DNA of 64,000 bases from Ruegeria sp. HKCCA6707. GTDB lineage: Bacteria; Pseudomonadota; Alphaproteobacteria; Rhodobacterales; Rhodobacteraceae. The stretch is from positions 62,001 to 126,000 of the forward strand of contig NZ_WQEG01000002.1 in NCBI RefSeq assembly GCF_013033515.1. The letters are read 5' to 3'. The notes below the pieces were generated by a model that searched no databases, was not told the origin of the DNA, and saw nothing but the letters and a program-made list of their open reading frames with translations. Made by a program: the position numbers and the translations under genes. Position 1 is the first letter of the stretch, and every line of letters begins with the position of its first letter. Shown here piece by piece: positions 16,888 through 26,322 of the stretch.

Positions 16888-18468
16888 CTAGAAATGCCCC
16901 GGCGACGCTTGCTCCCACGCGGCAGCATATGTGGCTGAGACATCGCCGTTCAGCAGCGCGCCGTCCTCCAACAATTCATACATCTCGGCATAGCTCTGTT
17001 CGCCCTCATCCGCCATGCGGCGACGGATATCGGACGGGTGCAGCTCGTCCACCGTGGCTTTGCCCATTGCCCCCAGGATCTCGCGGAAGCTTTCCAGCGT
17101 TGCATCGTGATAGCGCTGCACGCGTTGGCGTTTCTGCGGTACATTGACCGCCTGCCCCCGGATCGGGTCTTGCGTGGCCACGCCAGAGGGGCAGCGATTG
17201 GTGTTGCAATGCAGGGCCTGAATGCAGCCGATAGCAAACATCATGGCACGGGCCGAGTTGCACATATCGGCCCCCAGCGCGAATTTCTCGACCATGTCAA
17301 AGCCCGTCGCCACCTTGCCCGAGCAGATGATCCGCACCTTGTCGCGCACGCCGATCCCACGCAGGCAGTTGTTGACGAATACCAGCCCTTCGTTCAACGG
17401 CATACCTAGACGGTTGGTAAACTCGACCGGCGCCGCGCCCGTGCCGCCCTCGGCCCCGTCAACGGTGATGAAATCGGGCAGGATCCCGGTGTCCAGCATC
17501 GCCTTGCAAATCGCCATGAACTCGGACGGCTTGCCGATGCACAGCTTGAATCCCACGGGTTTACCGCCCGACATCTCACGTAGATGCTGCACAAATTCCA
17601 TCAGGCCAGTCGGACCATCGAAAGCCGAGTGGATGGGCGGCGAGATCACGTCCTGATGCATCGGCACGCCCCGAATTTCGGCGATCTCCTCATCGACCTT
17701 GGCGGCGGGCAACACGCCGCCATGGGAGGGTTTGGCACCTTGCGACAGCTTGATCTCGATCGCTTTGACCACATCCTTTTGCGCCTTTTCAGCAAACTTG
17801 TCCTTGTCAAAGCCTCCTTCAGGCGTTCGACATCCGAAATAGCCGGTTCCGATTTGCCAGATGATATCGCCACCTTCGGCCAAGTGATGCGGTGATAGGC
17901 CGCCCTCGCCCGTGTTGTGGGCAAAACCACCATCCTTGGCACCCCCGTTCAGCGCCTTGATTGCATTGGCGCTGAGCGCGCCAAAGCTCATGGCGGACAC
18001 GTTCAGACGCGAGGCATTATAGGGCTTGTCGCATTGCGGTCCGCCCAGAAGCACACGTTCTTCGCTTTCATCCACATGTTTGGGTGCCAGCGAGTGGTTC
18101 GCACGGTGATAGCCCACATCAAGAATGTCATATTGGGTGCCAAAGGCCTGCGTATCCACCTGCCCCTTGGCCCGTGCGTAAACCAGCCCGCGCACGATCC
18201 GGTTGAACGGGCGGCCGCTTTCATTGGTTTCAACGAAATACTGGCGGATTTCGGGACTGACAAATTCCAGCATGTACCGGAAGTGACCCAGCACCGGATA
18301 GTTATTCAGCACGTTATGTTTGGTGGTCAGGATGTCATAGGCCCCGATCACCACATAAGGCAGGATCAACACCAGCAGCCACAGGATCGGCGCCCAGAGC
18401 AGGCCCAGCAGCAGGGTTATCGGCAAGGCCAGAAAAGCCACAGCAAAGTAAATTCGACGAACGATCAT
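16888..18468 (-). CDS. Membrane-anchored FMN-binding glutamate synthase-like protein
   Basis: Protein of the FMN-binding glutamate synthase family, related to the FMN/Fe-S half of GltB without the amidotransferase domain. Two hydrophobic segments (about 5-45) suggest membrane anchoring. The FMN barrel follows (GAKPSHGGVLPAAKV, then TVDGAEGGTGAAP), with a cysteine cluster CIQALHCNTNRCPSG like the 3Fe-4S site. ATG at 18466-18468 has AGGAGG at normal spacing and was preferred over an in-frame start at 18525. Length 526. The physiological reaction of these stand-alone proteins is not established, so the glutamate synthase name is by similarity only. It converges with the Mla operon. Confidence 0.82.
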   Translation of the reverse strand: MIVRRIYFAVAFLALPITLLLGLLWAPILWLLVLILPYVVIGAYDILTTKHNVLNNYPVLGHFRYMLEFVSPEIRQYFVETNESGRPFNRIVRGLVYARAKGQVDTQAFGTQYDILDVGYHRANHSLAPKHVDESEERVLLGGPQCDKPYNASRLNVSAMSFGALSANAIKALNGGAKDGGFAHNTGEGGLSPHHLAEGGDIIWQIGTGYFGCRTPEGGFDKDKFAEKAQKDVVKAIEIKLSQGAKPSHGGVLPAAKVDEEIAEIRGVPMHQDVISPPIHSAFDGPTGLMEFVQHLREMSGGKPVGFKLCIGKPSEFMAICKAMLDTGILPDFITVDGAEGGTGAAPVEFTNRLGMPLNEGLVFVNNCLRGIGVRDKVRIICSGKVATGFDMVEKFALGADMCNSARAMMFAIGCIQALHCNTNRCPSGVATQDPIRGQAVNVPQKRQRVQRYHDATLESFREILGAMGKATVDELHPSDIRRRMADEGEQSYAEMYELLEDGALLNGDVSATYAAAWEQASPGHF

Positions 18469-18678
18469 CCCAATCCTCCTGGGGTATGGCGAGGACCGCA
18501 TCCCCGAACGTTTACGGCCTTTCAATACGGCAAGGCCCTGACCAGAGGGTGAACAGTTTCCTGTGACAAGGCAAGGGTTTGTCGGGGTTCAGCCGCAGAA
18601 ACCAGTGTGCGCTTTGATTGATCCGGCCCAAGACACGCGTTATGCCAGCTTGGGCGTGGATCACAGCAGGGACAAGCC

Positions 18679-19074
18679 GTGGCAACCATCGGGCCGAAAC
18701 TTGGGATGTACTCAGCCGTCTTTGTCGGAGGCGCGGCCGGATCGCTGCTGCGCGAACTTTTTTCGCTGCAAATCCCCGGAGCGCCGTTTCTGACCGCCAC
18801 GTTCGGGATCAATATCGTAGCCTGTTTCATTCTAGGCTGGCTGTTTGCCATTCGCCACAAGGTCCACGCTCATGTCCTGCATCTGGGTGCGGGCGGATTT
18901 TGCGGAGGATTGTCCACCTTCTCGTCCTTTGTGGCCGAACTGGCGCGGCTGGCCGAGATCGGCCCAAGCCCGGTTCTGATCGCCATACTGGCCGAAATTG
19001 CCTTGGGTCTGGGGGCCGCCGCGGTCGGAGAGCGCCTTGGCCGTAGCTTTCACAGCAAAGGCGATGTTGGATGA
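18679..19074 (+). CDS. crcB: Fluoride channel CrcB/Fluc, first subunit
   Basis: Small four-helix membrane protein exporting fluoride. It carries the Fluc hallmarks: GINIVACFILG with the pore Asn, and GGFCGGLSTFSSF with the Phe-box and central Na+ site sequence. GTG 18679 is the likely start, with CAGGGA about 7 bases before it. The TGA overlaps the ATG of a second crcB (ATGA). Adjacent paralogues in other bacteria form heterodimeric channels with opposed subunits, which is likely here. Confidence 0.88.
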   Translation: MATIGPKLGMYSAVFVGGAAGSLLRELFSLQIPGAPFLTATFGINIVACFILGWLFAIRHKVHAHVLHLGAGGFCGGLSTFSSFVAELARLAEIGPSPVLIAILAEIALGLGAAAVGERLGRSFHSKGDVG

Positions 19075-19430
19075 GCGCGCTCTATCTGCATGCGATCTTT
19101 GCGATCGGCGGTGGGCTTGGCGCTGTTCTGCGTCATTGGCTGGCCCAGCAGATTACAAGTGATTTGCCCATTGCAACGTTGATCGTGAATGTTTTGGGCA
19201 GCCTTATCCTGGGTCTTTGGGTCGGCTATCAGGGCGGTGCACAGGGCATCAGCCCCGAAGAAAGCCGCCTGATCTTTGGCTTTTGCGGCGGGTTCACGAC
19301 CTTTTCCAGCTTTGCCTATCAAACGCTGGATCTGCATCAAAACCGCACCTTTGCCCATGCGGCGGGCAACATCCTGCTAAGCCTTTTGCTGTGCTGGGGC
19401 GCGTTGTGGCTTGGCTTGGTTCTGACCTGA
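19071..19430 (+). CDS. crcB: Fluoride channel CrcB/Fluc, second subunit
   Basis: Second Fluc paralogue of 119 residues with four membrane helices. It has LIVNVLGSLILG and GFCGGFTTFSSFAYQT. The two proteins differ clearly outside these motifs, so they are not a fresh duplication. Translation is coupled to the first subunit by a 4-base overlap. The stop is followed after four bases by the convergent cyoD stop. Confidence 0.9.
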   Translation: MSALYLHAIFAIGGGLGAVLRHWLAQQITSDLPIATLIVNVLGSLILGLWVGYQGGAQGISPEESRLIFGFCGGFTTFSSFAYQTLDLHQNRTFAHAAGNILLSLLLCWGALWLGLVLT

Positions 19431-19434
19431 GCGA

Positions 19435-19761
19435 TCACATCACGTGCATATGCATCCGCACGGCCAGATTGCCCAGAATCCAAACTGTTCCCCCGATGAT
19501 GATCAGCAGAACAAGGGTTGAGAACAGGATCAGATCCAGATCCTCGCGGCTGCTGCGGCGGCGGTCGATATGCAGGAAATAGACCAGCTGAACCACCAGT
19601 TGCGCCAGCCCCAGAAGCCCTATGGTCAGATACACACCGCGTTTTTCGATTCCAAACAAGTAGGCGATCCCGAAAACCACAAGTGTAAGGAGCAACGATC
19701 CGCCATAGCCGATCACATAGCGGCGGCGCTCGCGGCGGTGCATTTCCGAGCTGTTATCCAT
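19435..19761 (-). CDS. cyoD: Cytochrome bo3 quinol oxidase subunit IV
   Basis: Small subunit of the heme-copper ubiquinol oxidase, with three membrane helices and typical CyoD sequence (YVIGYGGSLLLT, LAQLVVQLVYFLHID). At 108 residues it is of normal size. It is the last gene of cyoABCD, overlapping cyoC by 8 bases. No cyoE (heme O synthase) follows in the window. Confidence 0.9.
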   Translation of the reverse strand: MDNSSEMHRRERRRYVIGYGGSLLLTLVVFGIAYLFGIEKRGVYLTIGLLGLAQLVVQLVYFLHIDRRRSSREDLDLILFSTLVLLIIIGGTVWILGNLAVRMHMHVM

Positions 19762-20386
19762 AAGCCAGACCTCCGAAATACACGATGGTGATGATGCCGA
19801 TCCAGATCAGATCGAGGAAGTGCCAGAACAGGGCCAGCCGCACCATGCGCGACATCAGCAAATCGGTCAGGCCCATCATGCGCAGTTGAATGCCCAGCAC
19901 GATCAACCAGATACACCCCGCCGCCACATGCAGCCCGTGCAAGGGCACCAGCCCATAGAACGCCGACAAAAAGCCGCTGCGTTGGGGGATACCACCCTGC
20001 GCAGCCATGTTGACGAAATCGCGGATCTCAAGAACCAGAAAGCTGATCCCCAGCACCAGCGTCACCCCGAACCACAACACGATACGCGGGCGCGGCAGGT
20101 TGTATTTCAACGCCAGCATCGCCAGCCCAACCGTCAGGCTGGAGGTCAGCAGGATCATGGTCTGCGCAAAGATGCTTTTCAGATCGAACAGCTCATGCGG
20201 GCCAGGCCCACCAGCCTGCGCGTCGATCATGGTGATATAGACGCCGAACATCAGGCCGAAATAGACCAGATCGCTCATCAAAAAGACCCAGAAACCGAAG
20301 GTGACCACCTCGGTTGCCTTGTCGGCACTGGCATGGTTTTCGCCCAGGTTGATCCCCGGATAGCTGTGTGAAGGCGCGCGCTTCAT
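19754..20386 (-). CDS. cyoC: Cytochrome bo3 quinol oxidase subunit III
   Basis: Membrane subunit with five predicted helices, 210 residues. Family stretches include EVVTFGFWVFLMSDLVYFG, LHGLHVAAGCIWLI and FWHFLDLIWIGI. It stabilises subunit I. It overlaps cyoB by 4 bases (ATGA) and cyoD by 8. Confidence 0.93.
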   Translation of the reverse strand: MKRAPSHSYPGINLGENHASADKATEVVTFGFWVFLMSDLVYFGLMFGVYITMIDAQAGGPGPHELFDLKSIFAQTMILLTSSLTVGLAMLALKYNLPRPRIVLWFGVTLVLGISFLVLEIRDFVNMAAQGGIPQRSGFLSAFYGLVPLHGLHVAAGCIWLIVLGIQLRMMGLTDLLMSRMVRLALFWHFLDLIWIGIITIVYFGGLAYG

Positions 20387-22473
20387 GTCACGGCCTCCAT
20401 ATCCGGTCGGGCGAGGCCCTGGTTTTCCGGGGCTGTTTCATGGTCGCGATCCACCGCTTGCGCGCTGTGCACCAGCGCCAACCAGGCCTCATGATCTTTG
20501 CGGACTTCTTCGGCGGGGATGATCTCTTCGGTGTTGGTGTCAAAGCTCCAAAGGATAACGGCCAGCAGCATCGTAAGCGTCATCAGCGCGGCCAGCCACC
20601 AGATCCACCAGACCAGGGCAAACATCCAGACACCACTGAACACACACAGCAGGAACCCGATGCCGGTATTGCGCCGCATCTCGATATCTTCGTAAGCGTC
20701 GGGCGTTGGGTAAGCCTGCCCGCGTTCCTTGGCAGCTGCGAAATCGTCCCGATCCGTGACCTGTGGGATGATCGCAAAGTTATATTCGGGCGGAGGGGAC
20801 GGGATCGACCATTCCAGCGTGCGCCCATCCCAGGGGTCGCCCACAGGAACGCGCGTGCTGTCACGGTCGCGGATGCTGACCCAAAGCTGCACCAGGATCG
20901 ACAGCAGCGCCCCCAGAATGACCAGAGCGCCAATGACCGCCACGATCATATAGGGGTGGAAACTGGGATCCTCCCAACTGAAAGAGCGGCGCGGCATCCC
21001 CATCAGGCCCACGAAATAAAGCGGCAGGAAGGTCAGCATGAAGCCAACCGTCCAAAGCGCCACGCTGATGCGCCCCCAGCTTTCGTTCAATCGGAAGCCA
21101 AAGGCCTTGGGGAACCAGTAATTGTAGGCCGCAAGCAGCCCAAACAACACGCCGGGAAGCAACACATTGTGGAAATGGGCCACCAAAAACAGGGTGTTGT
21201 GCACCTGATAATCAACGGTCGGATTGGCAAGGATCACACCGCTGAGCCCGCCGATCACAAACAGCATCAGGAAGGCCAGACCATAGAGCATGGGTACCGA
21301 GAACCGGATCCGCCCGCGCCAGAGCGTGGCCATCCAGTCATAGACCTTTACCCCGGTCGGAATGGCAATCAGCATCGTTGCGATGCCAAACACCGCATTG
21401 ATCAGGGCGCTTTGGCCCATGGTAAAGAAATGGTGCAGCCAGACGGTAAAGGACAGGATCGCAATCGACATGGTGGCAATCACCAGCGAGTTATATCCAT
21501 AGAGCCGTTTGGCCGAGAAGGTGGCGAAAATCTCGGAATAGATCCCATAGGCGGGCAGCACCAGCAGATAGACCTCGGGGTGGCCGAACAGCCAGAACAG
21601 GTTGGCATAATTCATCATGTTGCCGCCCAGATCATTGGTGAAAAAGTGGAAATCCAGATACCTGTCTGCCGCCAGCAACAACGCGGCAACCCCCAAAGGC
21701 GGCATCGCAAAGATGATCAGGATCGAGCTGCAAATAATCGTCCAGCAATACATCGGCAGACGCGTGAACTTCATCCCCGGTGCACGCAGCTTATAGATCG
21801 TTACGGCAAAATTGATCCCCGTCAGGGTGGTGCCTATCCCTGAGACGACAATGGCCCAGATCCAGTAATCAGGCCCCACACCCGGATTAAACGCAGCACC
21901 GGTGAAGGGCGGATAGGCTGTCCACCCGCCGGTCGAGAACTCGCCCACCACCAAAGACACCATCAGCATCATGCCCGCCGAAACCGTCAGGCCCAGCCCG
22001 ATCTGGTTCATCACCGGAAAGGCCACATCACGCGCGCCGATCATCAACGGCACAACATAGTTCGCCACCCCAAAGACAAAGGGCACGGCAACAAAGAAGA
22101 CCATGATGGTGCCATGGGTGCTGAAGAGCTCGGCGAAATGTTCCGCCTCAAGGAATCCGTCGCCGGGCCCTGCGGCCTGTTGCGCGCGCATCACCACGCC
22201 TTCCAGCACACCGCGCGCCAGCATCACGATGGCAAAGACGATATACATGATGCCGATCTTCTTGTGATCCACACTGGTCAGCCAATCGCGCCACAATGGA
22301 CCCCAGAGGCGGAACCAGGACAAAAGCCCAACGACAGCCACCACTCCGACAACAACAATTGCAGCGGCGGCGTTGGCGACGATCTCATTGGCGCCGGGGT
22401 TCTGGATCAGACCAGCGATGGGAAAGGCATCCCAGGTTAGCCGCCCAAAGAAACCACTGTCGGTAGAGGTCAT
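20383..22473 (-). CDS. cyoB: Cytochrome bo3 quinol oxidase subunit I
   Basis: Catalytic subunit holding the low-spin heme and the heme-copper centre, where oxygen is reduced and protons pumped. It has many helices in 696 residues, with the CuB/Tyr motif GHPEVYLLVLPAYG, the HHFF region after WLHHFFTMG, and the heme-ligand region FNVGLVAHFH-type (LVAHFHNVLLPG). Length matches E. coli CyoB-type enzymes with extra terminal helices. It overlaps cyoA and cyoC by 4 bases each. Confidence 0.95.
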   Translation of the reverse strand: MTSTDSGFFGRLTWDAFPIAGLIQNPGANEIVANAAAAIVVVGVVAVVGLLSWFRLWGPLWRDWLTSVDHKKIGIMYIVFAIVMLARGVLEGVVMRAQQAAGPGDGFLEAEHFAELFSTHGTIMVFFVAVPFVFGVANYVVPLMIGARDVAFPVMNQIGLGLTVSAGMMLMVSLVVGEFSTGGWTAYPPFTGAAFNPGVGPDYWIWAIVVSGIGTTLTGINFAVTIYKLRAPGMKFTRLPMYCWTIICSSILIIFAMPPLGVAALLLAADRYLDFHFFTNDLGGNMMNYANLFWLFGHPEVYLLVLPAYGIYSEIFATFSAKRLYGYNSLVIATMSIAILSFTVWLHHFFTMGQSALINAVFGIATMLIAIPTGVKVYDWMATLWRGRIRFSVPMLYGLAFLMLFVIGGLSGVILANPTVDYQVHNTLFLVAHFHNVLLPGVLFGLLAAYNYWFPKAFGFRLNESWGRISVALWTVGFMLTFLPLYFVGLMGMPRRSFSWEDPSFHPYMIVAVIGALVILGALLSILVQLWVSIRDRDSTRVPVGDPWDGRTLEWSIPSPPPEYNFAIIPQVTDRDDFAAAKERGQAYPTPDAYEDIEMRRNTGIGFLLCVFSGVWMFALVWWIWWLAALMTLTMLLAVILWSFDTNTEEIIPAEEVRKDHEAWLALVHSAQAVDRDHETAPENQGLARPDMEAVT

Positions 22474-23420
22474 TGGCCAAACTCCGTCGTGCCCGGTTGG
22501 TCGGCGACCGCCAAAGGCTCACCGCTGTGATACCGGCGCAGAATGCTGTGAAACAGATCGCCTTCTTCTAAGGTGAAATACAGCGCGTTCAGTGGCATCT
22601 GTGCAGTGCCCAATGCTTTTTGTGCCTCATCCCGGTCCGTCCGCATGGCCAGAGTGCGATAGGTCTGATCGGTCAGCGGAATGCCATTTGCGCGCACACT
22701 TTCGACCCATGCGTTGAAATCCTCGGGCTGCATGGCCTGGGTTAGAAACTTCTGCTTGGTAAAGCCGCGCCCGGTATATTGCGTGTTTTCACCTTGCATG
22801 GTCTTGGGCGTATCAGCCACCAAATGCAGTTGCGTGGACATGCCCGGCATTGCATAGATCTGACCGGCAAGGGCTGGGATCATAAAGGATTGCATGACCG
22901 TATCGGTGGTGAGTGTCATCGCCACCTGTTGTTTGATCGGGATGCCCAGCTCTCCCACACTGGCGATGCCCAGATCGGGATAGATGAACAGCCATTTCCA
23001 ATCGAGGCCAACCACCTGCACCCTCAGCGCAGGTTCTTCTCCGAACGACGCGCTGTAGGGGTCCAGCCGATGGGTTGCCTTCCACAGGTAAAAGGACAAG
23101 ATCGCCACGATCACCACCGGCACGCCCCACATCAGGAATTCCAGCCGCGCCGAGAAATCCCATTCTGGCCGATAGGCAGCCGCGCTGTTTTTCCGGCGAC
23201 GGTACCGCAACGCAATCAGAGGCACGAAAACCAGAACAGGTATAACGGCGATCAGGATCAGCGCTGTGGCACGGAGCAGATGGGTTTTCTGGACAGCAGC
23301 AATCGGGCCTTGCGGGTCCATGAAACTGTCGCTGGCCAAAGCCAATTGCACCGAAGCGAAGACGATAAGTAGGCTCGCGGCAAGCACCCCAAAGGCAGGA
23401 CTTTTCCGGAAATACACCAC
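22470..23420 (-). CDS. cyoA: Cytochrome bo3 quinol oxidase subunit II
   Basis: Subunit II of the quinol oxidase, with an N-terminal signal or anchor helix, a second membrane helix (about 95-115) and a periplasmic cupredoxin-like domain. The CuA Cys pair of cytochrome c oxidases is absent, as expected for a quinol oxidase (QVVGLDWKWLFIYPDLGIA, SFMIPALAGQIYAMPGM). The start is one of two adjacent GTG codons at 23415-23420. It is the first gene of the operon; the 128-bp gap to the divergent transglycosylase gene holds its promoter. Confidence 0.92.
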   Translation of the reverse strand: MVYFRKSPAFGVLAASLLIVFASVQLALASDSFMDPQGPIAAVQKTHLLRATALILIAVIPVLVFVPLIALRYRRRKNSAAAYRPEWDFSARLEFLMWGVPVVIVAILSFYLWKATHRLDPYSASFGEEPALRVQVVGLDWKWLFIYPDLGIASVGELGIPIKQQVAMTLTTDTVMQSFMIPALAGQIYAMPGMSTQLHLVADTPKTMQGENTQYTGRGFTKQKFLTQAMQPEDFNAWVESVRANGIPLTDQTYRTLAMRTDRDEAQKALGTAQMPLNALYFTLEEGDLFHSILRRYHSGEPLAVADQPGTTEFGQ

Positions 23421-23548
23421 GCCTGCGCGCCTCCCTTACCTTCTCAAAATCACTGCAACTATCGGCAGAGTTTCGGATTTTCTCAAGGCTTTTCGCGCCG
23501 GGCCCGGATGTGTTGACATCACATTCGATGTAACCGCATTTTTCTTGT

Positions 23549-24781
23549 ATGCGTTTGGGCCTTTTCTTTTTGTCTTTGATCTTGTGGGCAAGCTGCGCTG
23601 CCGCTCAGGATCGCGCGGCGATTGAGCGTCAGTTTCAAACCTGGCTGCAAGAGGAGGTGTGGCCCCGCGCAAAGGCAAAAGGCGTGTCGCGGCGCACCAT
23701 GGAGCAAGCCTTTGACGGGGTGACGTTGAACTGGAAACTGCCGGATCTGGTTCCACCCGGCACGCAAGCCAGACCCTCTGAACAGTCGCAGGCCGAGTTC
23801 GGCTCGCCCGGGCGCTATTTCAATGCCAACACGGTGCAAGGCACGACTGCGGTGGGGCGGAAGATGACGAAGCGTCATGCATCCGTTCTGGCGCGTGTCG
23901 AGGCGGACACCGGCGTGCCCGCGCGTATCCTGTTGGCGATCTGGGGCCGTGAAAGCGGATATGGGCAAGTGTCGATCCCTCATGACGCCTTTCGCGTGCT
24001 GGGCACCAAAGGGTTCATGAGTACGCGGGCCGCGTATTTCACTACCGAATTGATTGCAGCCCTTCAAATCGCCGAAGCAGGGCATGTGGACCCGCGCAAC
24101 ATGAAAAGCAGTTGGGCGGGTGCTTTGGGACAGCCACAGTTCATGCCGTCGAATGTGCTGGCTTATGCGGTGGACGGCAATGGCGATCGTCGCGCCGATA
24201 TCTGGGGCTCGGCCGAGGATACACTCGCCTCGATTGGAAATTACCTGAAACAACACGGCTGGGTTACCGGGCGCGACTGGGGGTTCGAAGTTGTCGTGCC
24301 CGCCTCCCTGTCTTGTGCGCTGGAAGGGCCGGATCAGGGGCGGAGCATTCAGGAATGGGTCGATCTGGGCGTCACACGCATCTCGGGCCGCCCGTTTCCG
24401 GCGCATGAGTTGCGGGGGGAGGGATTCTTGATGATGCCTGCCGGTCGCAATGGACCTGCATTTGTGGTCACCCCGAACTTCTACGTTCTCAAAGACTATA
24501 ATTTCAGCGACCTCTATGCGCTGTTTGTGGGCCATGTCGGGGATCGGATTCAATATGGCATTGGTGATTTCAAAGCCGGTTGGGCGGCTGTTGGGGGGCT
24601 CGACCGGTCCGATGTTGCGGCAATGCAGTTGGCTCTAGAGCAGATGGGCCATGACGTTGGCGGTGTCGACGGCCTGGCGGGTTACAAAACGCGCCGTTCG
24701 ATCGGGCGCTGGCAAGAGGCAGTGGGCGAACAGCCTACATGTTTTCCCGAAGCTGAAATGAAGAGAAAGCTAAAGCCTTGA
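23549..24781 (+). CDS. MltB-type lytic murein transglycosylase
   Basis: Periplasmic enzyme cleaving the glycan strands of peptidoglycan with 1,6-anhydro ends. A signal peptide covers residues 1-19 (cleavage after CAAAQ-like AAA). The SLT_2 catalytic domain holds Glu135 in IWGRESGYG and SSWAGALGQPQFMPSN. A C-terminal peptidoglycan-binding domain covers about 345-400. Length 410 fits. ATG 23549 begins directly at the signal peptide. It is transcribed away from cyo as a single gene. Confidence 0.9.
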   Translation: MRLGLFFLSLILWASCAAAQDRAAIERQFQTWLQEEVWPRAKAKGVSRRTMEQAFDGVTLNWKLPDLVPPGTQARPSEQSQAEFGSPGRYFNANTVQGTTAVGRKMTKRHASVLARVEADTGVPARILLAIWGRESGYGQVSIPHDAFRVLGTKGFMSTRAAYFTTELIAALQIAEAGHVDPRNMKSSWAGALGQPQFMPSNVLAYAVDGNGDRRADIWGSAEDTLASIGNYLKQHGWVTGRDWGFEVVVPASLSCALEGPDQGRSIQEWVDLGVTRISGRPFPAHELRGEGFLMMPAGRNGPAFVVTPNFYVLKDYNFSDLYALFVGHVGDRIQYGIGDFKAGWAAVGGLDRSDVAAMQLALEQMGHDVGGVDGLAGYKTRRSIGRWQEAVGEQPTCFPEAEMKRKLKP

Positions 24782-25356
24782 AGCAACCCGCCAGTGGGTA
24801 GAATCAAGCCGGGACCGAAGGGTTTTTCGGGAAAACCAAGGCAACAATTCCATTGAACCCAAAGAACGGTGCGCAAATCAGCCGCGCATCGTTCTCATTT
24901 CGGAAACAGTATTCCATTCTGCCTTACGCATAGGGAAAGGAACGAGTGTATTTGAAGGGGGGAAACTGGTCTCTTTGTTCACCGTAAACGACCCTTCTTT
25001 GACAGGCTGCCAAGCCACTCACCAGAGGGACGGCCCGAGATCAAAGCGGGGCAAAGCGGTGAAATTTTTGGCAAAACACTGCGTCAAAACCGCTCGGTAA
25101 GGGCGAGCCTAAGCGAATACCGATCGATCTCGGGGGGGCACAGGCTCTGCATGATACGCCCAAAATCGCGTTTTCATCCTTCGCAGATCAAAGGCGTCGC
25201 GGGTCTACAGGTTTTGACTCTTTGTGCCCCGGATGGCAGGATTCGACCACTTGAAGCCTTGGCAGGTCAATCGGATTGAATGCCAAACCTGGCAAGACTA
25301 AGAGAACACACCGGCGCACCACATTTTCCGGTTACGAGTGAAATTTGAGAGGTCAC
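24782..25356. other. 575-bp intergenic region before galU
   Basis: No convincing reading frame on either strand. GGTTTT/AAAACC (about 24819-24835) could form a weak stem after the transglycosylase gene. TGCCA-AACC-TGGCA (25281-25294) is a small inverted repeat near the galU promoter region. Otherwise I see nothing recognisable; it may hold a long leader or a small RNA. Confidence 0.4.
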
Positions 25357-26250
25357 ATGACACGTAAAGTCACGAAAGCTATTTTCCCCGTTGCCGGGCT
25401 AGGAACACGGTTCCTTCCTGCGACAAAGTCGGTGCCAAAAGAGATTATGACACTGGTCGACCGACCGCTGGTTCAATATGCAATTGATGAGGCGCGGGCC
25501 GCTGGCATCAAGGAATTCATTTTTGTCACGTCACGCGGCAAGTCCGCGCTTGAAGATTATTTCGATCACAATCTGGTGTTGGAACAAGAGCTGCGCAATA
25601 AAGGCAAGGAAGCGTTGCTGGACACTTTGGCAGCAACCAATATGGAAAGCGGTGCCATTGCCTATATCCGTCAGCACAAAGCGCTGGGTCTAGGCCATGC
25701 GGTCTGGTGCGCCCGTCGCCTGATCGGAAACGAGCCTTTTGCGGTTATGCTGCCGGATGACGTAATCGCAGCGGACAAGCCTTGTCTGCAGCAAATGGTC
25801 GAAGCTTATCAAGAGACCGGTGGCAACATGGTGGCAACCATGGAAGTCGCACCCGAAAAGACGAGCGCTTATGGCGTTCTTGATGTCCAAGAGGACATGG
25901 GCGCCGTTGTGACCGCCCGCGGCATGGTTGAAAAACCCGCGCCCGAAAAGGCGCCATCTAATCTGGCCGTGATCGGACGGTACATCCTGGCACCTTCCGT
26001 TCTGGACAACCTCAATGAAATGAAGGTCGGCAGCGGTGGCGAGATTCAGTTGACCGACGCGATTGCACAGGACATCAAGAATGATGTCTCGGTCTTTGGG
26101 TATAGGTTCAAAGGTCAGCGTTTTGATTGCGGCTCAAAATCCGGGTTCCTGCAGGCCACTGTGGCCTTTGCGCTGGCACGGGACGATTTGCGCGAAGACC
26201 TGAACAACTATCTGCATGACATCATTGCCGCAGATCGGGCTGCTCAGTAA
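25357..26250 (+). CDS. galU: UTP-glucose-1-phosphate uridylyltransferase
   Basis: Makes UDP-glucose from UTP and glucose-1-phosphate. The nucleotidyltransferase signature GLGTRFLPATKSVPKE lies near the N-terminus; PDDVI and EKP are also present. Length 297 is normal for GalU. ATG 25357 has GAGAGG just upstream and was preferred over a TTG at 25345. UDP-glucose feeds the ugd product downstream in the window, supporting a polysaccharide precursor role. Confidence 0.93.
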   Translation: MTRKVTKAIFPVAGLGTRFLPATKSVPKEIMTLVDRPLVQYAIDEARAAGIKEFIFVTSRGKSALEDYFDHNLVLEQELRNKGKEALLDTLAATNMESGAIAYIRQHKALGLGHAVWCARRLIGNEPFAVMLPDDVIAADKPCLQQMVEAYQETGGNMVATMEVAPEKTSAYGVLDVQEDMGAVVTARGMVEKPAPEKAPSNLAVIGRYILAPSVLDNLNEMKVGSGGEIQLTDAIAQDIKNDVSVFGYRFKGQRFDCGSKSGFLQATVAFALARDDLREDLNNYLHDIIAADRAAQ

Positions 26251-26322
26251 CGATAGCCTCTTCACCTTTGTTGCAATCATTGCGATATGCTGGTGCCAAA
26301 GTCATACAAAGGCAGCAGCATT

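Noticed and set aside
18525..18678. Fluoride riboswitch before crcB
   Set aside because: I could not match the conserved crcB-motif core or its pseudoknot in this stretch.
20368..21843. 491-codon open frame on the plus strand opposite cyoB
   Set aside because: Low-complexity His/Gln/Arg-rich translation, antisense to a clear oxidase gene.
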